64,000 nt of DNA from Clostridia bacterium (lineage in GTDB: Bacteria > Bacillota > Clostridia > Oscillospirales > CAG-382), in the NCBI GenBank assembly GCA_017436675.1, contig JAFSCS010000014.1:62001-126000 (forward strand), written 5' to 3'. Under the pieces are notes generated by a model. It saw only the letters and a list, made by a program, of their open reading frames with translations. It had not been told where the DNA came from and ran no database searches. The number at the start of each line of letters is the position of its first letter. Position 1 is the stretch's first letter. A program made the translations under genes and the position numbers. Below, piece after piece: positions 32,607 through 40,574 of this stretch.

Positions 32607-34400
32607 ATGGAAAAAAAGATACCGAAAAGGGCAGAGGTAGAAAAACAGTATACTTGGGCGACCGAGGACCTCTTTGCGACCGATGACCTCTGGTTTGAGG
32701 CGCTTGAAAACGCAAAAAAATATACTCCCGAGGTAGCGAGCTACAAAGGAAGACTTTCCGAAAGCGGTGACACACTCCTTGCGTTCCTGAAATTGAACGA
32801 CAAGATCGACCTCGATATCAATATGCTTGCAAACTATGCCTTCAGAAAGAGCGACGAGGATGCGGCAAACAGCTTTTATCTCGATATGAGAGGAAAATTG
32901 ATGACCTTCTACGTTGAGTTCGACAGCGTTTGCTCCTTTGTTACACCCGAGCTGATGAAGATCGAGGATGAAACGCTTGAAGAGTTTTATAAAACTACCG
33001 AAGGACTTGAGCTCTACCGCAGGATGTTGACGAAGATGAGAGCGAGAAAGGCACATATCCTCTCCGATGCAGAGGAGCGTATACTTGCGGCGGCAGGTGA
33101 CGTAACACGTGCGCCCGACGAGATCTTCTCGGCGTTCCACGATGCCGACCTCCGTTTCCCCGATGCGATCGACAAGGACGGAAAAGCGCACCAACTTACC
33201 CACGGCTCGTTCATTCCGCTTATGGAGAGCAACGACAGAGTACTCCGCGAGAGCGCATTCAAAACGCTCTACGGAACGCTTGACAGCTTCAAAAATACGT
33301 CAGCGGCGTTCATCGATTTCCAGGTCAAGCAATTGATGTTCAACGCAAAAATGAGAAAATATAACTCGACGATGGAGGCTTCACTCGACAGAACGGAGGT
33401 ACCGACCTCAGTTTACGAAAACCTCGTGAAAACAGTCAACGCCAACCTCGGATACCTCCACAAATATATGGAGCTTCGCAAAAAGGCAATGGGTGTCGAC
33501 GAGCTTCATATGTATGACCTCTACACAACGATCGTACCCGACGCGCAGAAGGTCATATCCTACGAGGAAGCGAAGAAAAACGTCGAGGAGGGTGTTAGTG
33601 TACTCGGAGAAGAATACGTAAAAATGCTCCGTGAGGGCTTCGAGAACAGATGGATCGACGTGTATGAAAACGAAGGAAAACGCAGCGGCGCATATTCCGC
33701 GGGCGGCTATCCGCACCCCTACGTGCTCCTCAACCATAAGGATACACTCGATAGCCAATTCACTCTCGCACACGAGATGGGTCATGCACTCCATAGCTAC
33801 CTTTCGATGAAGAACCAACCGCCCGTGTATGCCGACTACGTTATTTTCGTAGCCGAGGTAGCATCAACGTGCAACGAGGTGCTTTTGATGCGCCACCTCC
33901 TCAAAAATACTACCGATAAAACGGAACGTGCATATCTCATCAACTATTTCCTCGAGCAGTTCCGCACAACACTCTATCGCCAAACGATGTTTGCCGAGTT
34001 CGAGATGGAGATCAACAGAAAAGCAGAATCGGGCGAAAGCCTCACAGCCGACAACCTCAATTCGCTTTACTACGAGCTCAACAAAAAGTACTACGGAGAC
34101 GTGATGTGTGTCGATAAAGAAATAGAGATGGAGTGGTCACGTATCCCTCACTTCTTTATGAACTTCTACGTGTTCCAATACTCAACGGGCTTCTCTGCTG
34201 CTGTAGCTATCGCTGATAGAATACTCAAAGAGGGCGAGAGCGCAGTGAAGGATTACCTGAAATTCTTGAGCAGCGGATGTATCACCGATCCGATCTCACT
34301 CTTGAAGATCGCAGGCGTCGATATGTCCGAACCCGCACCCGTTGAATCCGCACTCAAGCTCTTCGGCGAGCTCATCAACGAAATGGAGACCCTGCTCTGA
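32607..34400 (+). CDS. pepF: Oligoendopeptidase F
   Basis: 597 residues from the ATG at 32607 (AAAGGAG upstream); an in-frame start 16 codons earlier lies inside the preceding gene. M3B metallopeptidase with zinc motif HEMGHALHSYLS near residue 389 and the downstream third-ligand region EVASTCNEVLLM about 25 residues later. PepF is a cytosolic peptidase that cuts peptides of roughly 7-17 residues and takes part in peptide nutrition or turnover. It ends just before a repeat-rich intergenic region with a terminator. Confidence 0.94.
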   Translation: MEKKIPKRAEVEKQYTWATEDLFATDDLWFEALENAKKYTPEVASYKGRLSESGDTLLAFLKLNDKIDLDINMLANYAFRKSDEDAANSFYLDMRGKLMTFYVEFDSVCSFVTPELMKIEDETLEEFYKTTEGLELYRRMLTKMRARKAHILSDAEERILAAAGDVTRAPDEIFSAFHDADLRFPDAIDKDGKAHQLTHGSFIPLMESNDRVLRESAFKTLYGTLDSFKNTSAAFIDFQVKQLMFNAKMRKYNSTMEASLDRTEVPTSVYENLVKTVNANLGYLHKYMELRKKAMGVDELHMYDLYTTIVPDAQKVISYEEAKKNVEEGVSVLGEEYVKMLREGFENRWIDVYENEGKRSGAYSAGGYPHPYVLLNHKDTLDSQFTLAHEMGHALHSYLSMKNQPPVYADYVIFVAEVASTCNEVLLMRHLLKNTTDKTERAYLINYFLEQFRTTLYRQTMFAEFEMEINRKAESGESLTADNLNSLYYELNKKYYGDVMCVDKEIEMEWSRIPHFFMNFYVFQYSTGFSAAVAIADRILKEGESAVKDYLKFLSSGCITDPISLLKIAGVDMSEPAPVESALKLFGELINEMETLL

Positions 34401-34431
34401 TCCGCGCTGTTATTTGATTTATATATGCCTT

Positions 34432-34586
34432 CGGCGACCAAAGACAACTTTCTATAGAAAGTTTTCTTTGGAATCTTTCAAAGATTTTTTAATGATTTTT
34501 TCGATGTGGGACTCCCGATATTTTTCGGGAGTTCTTTTTTTGTGCTTCTTTGAGTCCCACATCGAAAAAATATTAGAAAGTCGCCG
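34432..34586. repeat. 155-bp nested inverted-repeat element
   Basis: Between pepF and the next minus-strand gene. Outer arms CGGCGAC...CTTTCTA (34432-34438, 34448-34454) pair with TAGAAAGTCGCCG (34574-34586). Inside is a perfect 19-bp inverted repeat (34495-34513 with 34553-34571), and two small palindromes: AACTTTCTATAGAAAGTT (34446-34463) and AATCTTTCAAAGATT (34472-34486). It looks like a MITE-like or REP-like mobile fragment. The rest of the 372-base gap (34401-34772) holds only a terminator and a hairpin, no gene. Confidence 0.7.
34511..34541 (+). terminator. Terminator of pepF inside the repeat element
   Basis: 8-bp stem ACTCCCGA/TCGGGAGT with a TATTTT loop, then TCTTTTTTT, at the centre of the nested repeat. 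Confidence 0.75.
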
Positions 34587-34694
34587 AGATACCCTAAAGG
34601 AATACTTCTATAAAGAGTTATCCTTGATCGTCAAAGGTATATAAATAAGTAACAACAAGAGAGGAGCAACACAGAATTTGAGTTTTTGGGGGTG

Positions 34695-34730
34695 TTTGAG
34701 GGGTGCTTTTCGAAAAAAGCACCCCTCAAA
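34695..34730. repeat. Long perfect hairpin before the glycosidase-like gene end
   Basis: 16-bp perfect arms (34695-34710 and 34715-34730) around a CGAA tetraloop, starting TTTGAGGGGTGC. It lies about 43 bases beyond the stop of the minus-strand gene and may serve as its terminator, though no T tract follows the stem. Confidence 0.6.
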
Positions 34731-34772
34731 AAGAAGCATCAGTTATATCAATTTCAAAATGATAGCATTAAG

Positions 34773-36746
34773 CTAATTATTCTCCGCAACACAGTATCCT
34801 TGCGGACCGAGCGTGTAGGTTTTGCCGAACAGCTCGAAGGTGATATCATTTGTGCTGTCGTTCCAAAGCGCGAATATACGATCCTCACCATCAACGAATT
34901 CACCGTATCTGATACCTGCGGGAACGTCAAGCTTCGTCTCAAAGGCGATCGTTCCGCCGTAGAAGAATCGATGATATTTCTCCTTGAGAGAGAGCAGTCT
35001 TCCGATCTTTTCAGCCAACGACGGAAGCTGACCGATGTGTGCGCGTCCTCTCCACGGACAAACGTCAAGCCTGAACCCGCGGATGAACGCGTGTGCGAGA
35101 CGGCGGTCGGTGTCGTCCTTGTCATCGTGAACGAACCTGTCCGTCTGCACGATCTCGGGGAACGTCCGTATAAACATCTCGGGGAAGCAGTTCGGCGTAA
35201 AGATAGGCCCTATCTGACATCCGTGAATATATTGAACGTACGGAAGCACCATATCGTTGACCATCTCCGTGCCGATCGCCTTGCCATCGAGGCAGTTTTC
35301 AGCCAACCGCTTGAACGCCTCAACTCTCCATTTTTCGACCTCGTCGGGACGTGCACCGTGCAAATGCTCCTCGTTGAAGCAGGGAAGCGGAGCGGCAGCA
35401 CCGAGTTGATCGAAGAACGCAGAGTCGCATCCGTATTCAAATTTCATCTTTTCGTGCATAACGACTCTGTTTTGCCATTCCTCCGTCGCCGCACAAGCCG
35501 TTACGAACGATTTGTAGCCGAAAGACCTCAAAACGAGTCCGTCGTTGCCGAAGCGGTAGTGATCGCGATAATCGTTTCCGTCAATATCTATTCGGCATAC
35601 CTTATGCCCGATCTTGCGGTAATAGTCGGTGTTGACGTCGATGAGCTGTCCGTTGGTGTATAGCGCAACGTATCCGCCCATCTCACGCACCTTATTGATC
35701 GCTTCCTTTAGCTTTTGAGCACCGCCGAGCGCATCGTCAGGCTCATATATCGGATATCCGTTGTCGAAGCGTCCTTTCCACCAACCGAACACCATCAGCA
35801 TATTGAGTCCATATCTTTTGCCCGTTTCATATATCGTCGGCAGGTCTTCATATTTGAAATTCACCTCACCGAATTGATGCCTGAGAATAATACGTTGCCA
35901 GCCCGTGATATTTTTCACCCATTCGGGTATCTTAGGCTCACTGTACCAATGACCTCTCGCATAAGTGCCATATATATCCGAGCCGCTCTCCCAAGAGCCT
36001 TCGCAAAGCGAAACGAAGCATTCGCTGACCGTAACACTCTCGCCCTTTTTCGCAAACGGCAGATGTGATATCGCCATCATCAAACGGTCACTCTCAAGCC
36101 TCGGCGAAACACCGACTGAAAGCACCGTCACCTTCAGCTCGTCGGCGTGACGTCCCATATAAAGAAACCGCCCGCCGCTTTGAAGCCCGAACCAAGACAT
36201 CGCCGCATCACCGGGATATCGCATCGCGTTCCAAATAACGTGGTTGTCGGAGGTGATGTATTCCGTGTGGCTCGTTCTCCTGATCGTTTCCCACGGCGAC
36301 CTTATTACTGCGCCGAGTCCGTTTGCGTGATAAAACACGTCTCGGCTCTTGTCCTCGTCACAAGCACATTCAAGATCAACGAACGGAAGCTGCAGCTCGT
36401 TGATTCGAGCGTCGGAATGGTTCTCTACAGTCGCACCGAACAAAAGCCCTTCGTGTGAAACAGTCGCTTTACGAATAGTAACCGTCAAGCTCGTGTTGAA
36501 AACACGTCCGTTGTCAGCAACAAGCTCGTCGTAAACGACAGTGATCATATCACCGACCATAATAGCTCTGCCACATTGCTTCGACGAGCGAACGGTCATC
36601 TCGCGCTCATATCCGTCGTCAACGTATGCGCGCCAAAGATCAGCGTTTTCGCTTTGCTTCAGCGGTGTGCCTGACGACTCCCACTTGATCGTGTTACCGA
36701 GATCATTTATCGAAAATTTTAAATTGTTACATTCAAGAAATAACAT
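34773..36746 (-). CDS. Large glycoside-hydrolase-like protein (possibly DUF6259)
   Basis: 657 residues, start ATG with GGAGGG upstream. Residues 1-255 are a beta-sandwich-like region; residues about 270-560 have the layout of a TIM-barrel glycosidase: ITGWQRIILRHQFGE, LNMLMVFGWWKGRFDNGYP, MGGYVALYTNGQLID, and an acidic pair in CDSAFFDQLGAAAPLPCF and GKAIGTEMVNDMV that could be catalytic. The C-terminus (about 590-657) is a beta domain. It resembles DUF6259 proteins but I cannot confirm this. No signal peptide is present, so it acts inside the cell on an unknown glycan. Confidence 0.6.
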   Translation of the reverse strand: MLFLECNNLKFSINDLGNTIKWESSGTPLKQSENADLWRAYVDDGYEREMTVRSSKQCGRAIMVGDMITVVYDELVADNGRVFNTSLTVTIRKATVSHEGLLFGATVENHSDARINELQLPFVDLECACDEDKSRDVFYHANGLGAVIRSPWETIRRTSHTEYITSDNHVIWNAMRYPGDAAMSWFGLQSGGRFLYMGRHADELKVTVLSVGVSPRLESDRLMMAISHLPFAKKGESVTVSECFVSLCEGSWESGSDIYGTYARGHWYSEPKIPEWVKNITGWQRIILRHQFGEVNFKYEDLPTIYETGKRYGLNMLMVFGWWKGRFDNGYPIYEPDDALGGAQKLKEAINKVREMGGYVALYTNGQLIDVNTDYYRKIGHKVCRIDIDGNDYRDHYRFGNDGLVLRSFGYKSFVTACAATEEWQNRVVMHEKMKFEYGCDSAFFDQLGAAAPLPCFNEEHLHGARPDEVEKWRVEAFKRLAENCLDGKAIGTEMVNDMVLPYVQYIHGCQIGPIFTPNCFPEMFIRTFPEIVQTDRFVHDDKDDTDRRLAHAFIRGFRLDVCPWRGRAHIGQLPSLAEKIGRLLSLKEKYHRFFYGGTIAFETKLDVPAGIRYGEFVDGEDRIFALWNDSTNDITFELFGKTYTLGPQGYCVAENN

Positions 36747-36815
36747 TTCTATCCCTCCGACGTCATTATGTGCTCATTGTATCATATAATTCTTTTTCGT
36801 TCAACAGAAAAGAGA

Positions 36816-36844
36816 AAAACTCTCCGATTTTTTGGAGAGTTTTT
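36816..36844 (-). terminator. Terminator of the PH-domain gene
   Basis: 10-bp stem AAAACTCTCC/GGAGAGTTTT with a GATTTTTT loop, six bases after the stop at 36850 on the minus strand. Confidence 0.85.
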
Positions 36845-36849
36845 GTAGC

Positions 36850-37239
36850 TCAATTTGTGTCGTCGTGTGTATCAAAGTCATCTCCATCCATAAATTCACG
36901 AGCGGAGATCCTCTTTTCATCACGTTGTTGCTCAACCATATCGGAAAGCATATTCTTTACTTGAGAAGGTTTTTTGATCTTCAAAATGTCAAATTCGGGT
37001 GTAGACTTATCGGCAGTACAGCAATGGATGGTTCCAACTCCAAAGAGCCGTTGCCAAAAAGGTCTTTTGAGCGTCAGATCCATAATGCGATACAATCTGA
37101 CTTCTTCCTCGCTTTTTGAAAGAAAACCTGTCTCGATGAGGAGCTTCTCTTTTGTCAGCTTATAAACGGTAAAGCTGAGCGGAAGCCCAAAGATCGTGCG
37201 CTTTCTGTCTTTCCAAACGTATTCGATATTTTTGTCCAT
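36850..37239 (-). CDS. Bacterial PH-domain protein, YdbS/YdbT type
   Basis: 129 residues from the ATG at 37239 with GGAAGG 8 bases upstream. A single bacterial pleckstrin-homology (bPH2-like) fold fits the strands YVWKDRKRTIFGLPLSFTVYKLT, LLIETGFLSKSEEEVRLYRIMDLTL and HCCTADKSTPEFDILKIKK. It has no membrane helix, unlike YdbS. The C-terminus is acidic and disordered (DGDDFDTHDDTN). Such domains often bind lipids or assemble at the membrane, but no function is known. It stands alone with its own terminator. Confidence 0.75.
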   Translation of the reverse strand: MDKNIEYVWKDRKRTIFGLPLSFTVYKLTKEKLLIETGFLSKSEEEVRLYRIMDLTLKRPFWQRLFGVGTIHCCTADKSTPEFDILKIKKPSQVKNMLSDMVEQQRDEKRISAREFMDGDDFDTHDDTN

Positions 37240-37341
37240 ATGCAATTACCTTCCGTTTTCGATTTATAGGAATATAATAACACATTTGCGCAAAAAAGTC
37301 CATACATATTAAATAATACTTTGATAATATAGTGATAAATG

Positions 37342-37429
37342 TTTCCGAAGCCTATCTTCTTTCTTTGATCGGCTTGGTCTGTTTGACTCGTTTTTTCAAG
37401 GATGTAAGGGACGAGCTTGTCTTCGGAAA
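37342..37429. repeat. Degenerate copy of the 49.6-kb nested repeat
   Basis: Arms TTTCCGAAG (37342-37350) and CTTCGGAAA (37421-37429) enclose AAGCCTATC...GATCGGCTT and a stretch (37395-37423) that matches 24 of 29 bases in 49749-49777. It keeps only the right half of that element. Confidence 0.55.
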
Positions 37430-37430
37430 G

Positions 37431-37458
37431 AAACGCTTCCGATTTTTCGGAAGCGTTT
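37431..37458 (-). terminator. Terminator-like hairpin of the ECF operon
   Basis: Perfect 12-bp stem AAACGCTTCCGA/TCGGAAGCGTTT with a four-base loop, 9 bases past the stop at 37468; T tract after the stem is short, so termination may be weak. Confidence 0.7.
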
Positions 37459-37467
37459 GGATCGTAT

Positions 37468-38949
37468 TTACGAATAATAGAAGTCCTTGAAAGCAAATAG
37501 GTCTTTGATCTTTACCTCTGTCTCCTTTTTTTCGGCGAGCTTGTCGTCCTCGTCGAAAATATATTCAAATTGTGTCACGCCAATCATTTTTTTATCTATC
37601 GGCGGTGCATTAAATTGGGATGATAAATAATTATGCACCTTGACAGTCACTGTTTTTAACGGGTGTATCAGGATCCAAGCAGGCTCTGTGCTATCCTTGA
37701 GCTCTATTTTCACGGGAATAGCTTTTTCGACAGTATACGCCTTCGATAACTCCTGCGCCTCGTCAAGCACGAGCAAAACCGAGTTGAATCTCTTCAAATA
37801 CTCCAAATTGTGATCGATGCCCTTTCGGTAAGCAACCAAAAACTTCTCATACTCGCCCTTTTGATAGTATGCACCAATATATATCTTTCCGTTTTTGATG
37901 ATAGCATCGCTGAAATGGTATTGACATTCATCTTCCGTGTATTTTACCGCACCTTGCCACTCACCATCAAAGCCCTGCTCCACGATGCGTATTCCCGAGG
38001 TGTTGTCGGTATATATGATCTCATCGATCAAAAAGATCTTGTCGGAATCGATCAATATCTTCTTCGGTGTTACTGTTTTTGCGCCGGGCGCCTTTTCGTA
38101 ACGAGATTCGGAGATCACCTCACCGTCAAAGTTTATGACGGTGACCAAGCTTGTGCTGTTAACGTACGATTTACCAAAAAGAACGATCTTGTCCCCGCTC
38201 ATCTCCGCCAATAAATACTTCGAGTTGTTTTCCTCGATATGATGCTCGAAGATCAATTCTCCGTTGTCGTTGAGAACGAAAACACCTGCATAGTCATATC
38301 CGGATACAAACTCGGGATGCTTCACCCTTCCGCCTACGACTATCCCGCCGTCAAATTTGAGTAACAGCTCACACGAGCTGTATTTTTCGGGCAGGAGGAA
38401 CTCCCATTCAGTCTCGTCACCGTTTTGCTTTATTATCTTCTCCTGCTTATCGGGAACAGATGAGTGTATAATACCGCCAAACTGATCAAGTATGTCCACC
38501 CTCTTGTCCAAATAAAGAGTGTCACCATAATTTTCGATTATCTCATTTTTACTGTTTTGCAGATAATAATCGTTCAAAAGCTTGTCATAATCGCTCGGGT
38601 CAATAAAATCAAGCGTGTTTTGAAACATTTCGATGGATATTTCATTTAAAAGCTCGAGTGTTTTCGAGTTGGAATACGTGTGCCGAGTAATGTCCTTATA
38701 AACCGCCTTGATCTCCGATCGGGTATATCCCTCGGTCGAGATCTTGTATTCGTTGAAAAACTCGACCGCCTGACTGTATTCGTTCATCTCTACCGCAACG
38801 GCACACCCCGTCAGCGCAAACACTACCGCGATACAGATCGATGATATCAGCATCTTCGAGCGATCGGCTTCTTTTCTTTTTATATCCGCAAGAATGCGTC
38901 CGCGAATGACCTCCTTGTCAAAGCTTGAGCTGTCCATCTTACGCTTCAT
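37468..38949 (-). CDS. Membrane-anchored putative anti-sigma/sensor with propeller-like exterior
   Basis: 493 residues from the ATG at 38949, overlapping the lipoprotein stop (TGATG) with GGAGG 7 bases upstream. A short charged cytoplasmic head (1-32, with DSSSFDKEVIRGRILADIKRKE) precedes one helix (about 33-53, MLISSICIAVVFALTGC). Outside, residues 60-150 are helical, and about 170-420 repeat beta-strand turns such as FDGGIVVGGRVKH, AGVFVLNDNGELIF and KIVLFGKSYVNSTSLVTVINFDGE in a propeller-like way. Being coupled to an ECF sigma gene and having a small inner domain suggests a role in holding or releasing the sigma factor, but no known anti-sigma domain is visible. Confidence 0.6.
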   Translation of the reverse strand: MKRKMDSSSFDKEVIRGRILADIKRKEADRSKMLISSICIAVVFALTGCAVAVEMNEYSQAVEFFNEYKISTEGYTRSEIKAVYKDITRHTYSNSKTLELLNEISIEMFQNTLDFIDPSDYDKLLNDYYLQNSKNEIIENYGDTLYLDKRVDILDQFGGIIHSSVPDKQEKIIKQNGDETEWEFLLPEKYSSCELLLKFDGGIVVGGRVKHPEFVSGYDYAGVFVLNDNGELIFEHHIEENNSKYLLAEMSGDKIVLFGKSYVNSTSLVTVINFDGEVISESRYEKAPGAKTVTPKKILIDSDKIFLIDEIIYTDNTSGIRIVEQGFDGEWQGAVKYTEDECQYHFSDAIIKNGKIYIGAYYQKGEYEKFLVAYRKGIDHNLEYLKRFNSVLLVLDEAQELSKAYTVEKAIPVKIELKDSTEPAWILIHPLKTVTVKVHNYLSSQFNAPPIDKKMIGVTQFEYIFDEDDKLAEKKETEVKIKDLFAFKDFYYS

Positions 38950-39332
38950 CACGATCCCTCCTTCTCGAAGAATCTCGCCCCATCGTCCAACTTCATATAC
39001 AAAAAGTTGTCCGAGCCGTCTTCAACGTATTCGATCCTGTCCTTTTTGACCTTGAAAACGTATTTTTTATAGTGCCCTTGAACACTTTCCGAAACAGTGA
39101 TCGTGTTTCCGTCTCTCGACCAAGAGGCGATACCGAGATGACTGCTGAGCATCCCCTCGTAGTAATCCACTCGACCGCTCTCCGTGAACCTTATGGTGAA
39201 GCTACCGCCAAAGCCTTCTTTTTCATAAACGTACGTTTTCCCGATCACCTCGTATTCCTCAATGCTGCAGGAAACGAAAAAGCAGAGTGTTAGACCGATC
39301 AAAATAAAAAAACAAATAAAACCTCTTTTCAT
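38949..39332 (-). CDS. Small lipoprotein of the ECF operon
   Basis: 127 residues from the ATG at 39332, with GAGGAGAAGG just upstream and a 4-base overlap (ATGA) with the sigma stop. Lipobox FFVSC (cysteine about 22). The mature part is a small beta-rich domain, GKTYVYEKEGFGGSFTIRF, GIASWSRDGNTITVSE, KYVFKVKKDRIEYV, resembling lipocalin-like META/DUF-type lipoproteins that are found beside clostridial sigma factors. No function is known. Its place between the sigma and the sensor suggests an extracytoplasmic signal-input or target role. Confidence 0.7.
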   Translation of the reverse strand: MKRGFICFFILIGLTLCFFVSCSIEEYEVIGKTYVYEKEGFGGSFTIRFTESGRVDYYEGMLSSHLGIASWSRDGNTITVSESVQGHYKKYVFKVKKDRIEYVEDGSDNFLYMKLDDGARFFEKEGS

Positions 39333-39835
39333 ACCTTCTCCTCGCTTCTTATCCTTTTTATCGTTCTGTAGATCTTGTTTTTGACGTTGCTGACCGAGCA
39401 GCCGAGCGCTTCTGCGATCTGCGAATGGCTCATCTCCTCGAAAAATGCCAAATAGAATATCTTTCTCACCTCTCTCGGCTCCTTTTCGATGATCGCCCAT
39501 ATCCGTTCAGCCTCAAGCCCGTCAATGAGCCTTTCGTCGAACGATCCTTCGAGGTCCTCTTCCATATCATCCAAGTTCAAAAATGATTGCTTTTTTCCGT
39601 AATATCGAAAAAGCTTTCGCTTTGCGATCGCAATAAGCAACGCCTCTTCGTTCTCGGCATACGACAGACCTTTTTTCGAGATCATCTTGTAGTATTCGAG
39701 ATAGACCTCTTGAATGATATCGGGAATATCGTCAATGTCACCGCATTTCAGCGCAACGAATCTGCGCACAGCGAAAAAGGTCTTGTCATACACTTCATTG
39801 AAGTGGGCAATATATTTTTCTTTTTTTCCGACCAA
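39329..39835 (-). CDS. ECF-type RNA polymerase sigma factor
   Basis: 168 residues from a TTG start near GGAAGGTGAAAAGGG. Region 2 is seen in DDIPDIIQEVYLEYYK (about 35-50) and region 4 in LIDGLEAERIWAIIEKEPREVRKIFYLAFFEEMSHSQIAEALGCSVSNVKNKI (parts: EKEPREVRKIFYLAF, MSHSQIAEALGC, SNVKNKIYRTIKRI), the helix-turn-helix that reads the -35 box. It heads a three-gene coupled operon. ECF factors switch on genes in response to envelope signals via their anti-sigma partner. A sigma-A-like promoter (39855-39883) precedes it; the TTTGAAACT sequence just upstream could be a self-recognised site. Confidence 0.85.
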   Translation of the reverse strand: MVGKKEKYIAHFNEVYDKTFFAVRRFVALKCGDIDDIPDIIQEVYLEYYKMISKKGLSYAENEEALLIAIAKRKLFRYYGKKQSFLNLDDMEEDLEGSFDERLIDGLEAERIWAIIEKEPREVRKIFYLAFFEEMSHSQIAEALGCSVSNVKNKIYRTIKRIRSEEKV

Positions 39836-39854
39836 ACCCTTTTCACCTTCCTTT

Positions 39855-39883
39855 TTTATACGTCTATATTATTAGTGTATCAA
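39855..39883 (-). promoter_or_regulatory. Promoter of the ECF sigma operon
   Basis: Minus strand: TTGATA (39883-39878) and TATAAA (39860-39855) 17 bases apart. TTGAAAC further upstream near 39900 could be an alternative ECF-type -35. Confidence 0.5.
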
Positions 39884-39911
39884 AAACCTTTTTTAGTTTC
39901 AATAAAAAACA

Positions 39912-39941
39912 AAAAACTTTCTCCAAAAGGAGAAAGTTTTT
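39912..39941 (-). terminator. Terminator of the SseB-like gene operon
   Basis: 13-bp stem AAAAACTTTCTCC/GGAGAAAGTTTTT with an AAAA loop, 5 bases beyond the stop at 39946 on the minus strand. Confidence 0.88.
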
Positions 39942-39945
39942 ATAA

Positions 39946-40569
39946 TTATAATCTGATATTATAAGGGATTTTTATCGCGTCCTCAAGATGCGGGTCGATA
40001 ACGACACCGACCTCTCTGAATATCTCGATCTCCGAGATCGACTTGCAGTGACTCTTCAAGTCTCCTTCGATAAGAATAAATCCGTGTCTGCCCGTTTTTT
40101 CAAAGAACTCCTTCGCGCCCTCGAGCGTAGAAAAGGTAGGATAATACTTTTTTCCGTCATCCCCTTCGAGTATCCAAAATCGCTCGTTTCCGAGTGAATC
40201 CTGTCCTGCGGGAGTCGAATAATAAAGCCTCGTTTTCGCATTGCTTCCAACAACGTCGGCAACGTTCACCTGCCCGCTTTTGAGAAGCAGCTTTGCTTCC
40301 TCCCACTTGTGAGCATCGGCGTTTGGTGCGATCGGAACAGAACGCTTTTTGATGATCCTTCCAAGGATAAAATATAATACCGCACAAACCAAAACGATGA
40401 CCGTCGTAAAAACAACGGAAATGATTATGCTCGTGTACCACGGAGAAGACAAAGCCAAATATTTTTCGGGGTGTCTCACGTAGCTGGCGTATCTTTGGAT
40501 GATATCACCAACACAAGCACCTATCAAAACGAATATGAACACCTTCAAAAATGTCCTGAGCTTTTTCAT
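39946..40569 (-). CDS. Membrane protein with C-terminal SseB-like domain
   Basis: 207 residues from the ATG at 40569 (GGTGA 6 bases upstream; a GTG three codons earlier overlaps the previous stop). Two membrane helices (about 9-25 and 48-72) are followed by a cytosolic region. Residues about 125-200, FWILEGDDGKKYYPTFSTLEGAKEFFEKTGR and FILIEGDLKS in outline, match the SseB domain found in small proteins of Clostridia and in type III secretion-associated proteins. It is the last gene of a three-gene operon with a metalloprotease lipoprotein and a PLC-fold protein. Its function is unknown. Confidence 0.65.
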   Translation of the reverse strand: MKKLRTFLKVFIFVLIGACVGDIIQRYASYVRHPEKYLALSSPWYTSIIISVVFTTVIVLVCAVLYFILGRIIKKRSVPIAPNADAHKWEEAKLLLKSGQVNVADVVGSNAKTRLYYSTPAGQDSLGNERFWILEGDDGKKYYPTFSTLEGAKEFFEKTGRHGFILIEGDLKSHCKSISEIEIFREVGVVIDPHLEDAIKIPYNIRL

Positions 40570-40574
40570 ACTTC

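Noticed and set aside
34686-35663. 325-residue open frame on the plus strand
   Set aside because: Antisense to the glycosidase-like gene, starts inside the hairpin region, no family features.
37155-37496. 113-residue open frame on the minus strand
   Set aside because: Runs through the degenerate repeat and terminator and overlaps two genes; no start signal, so the shared sequence is better read as a repeat.
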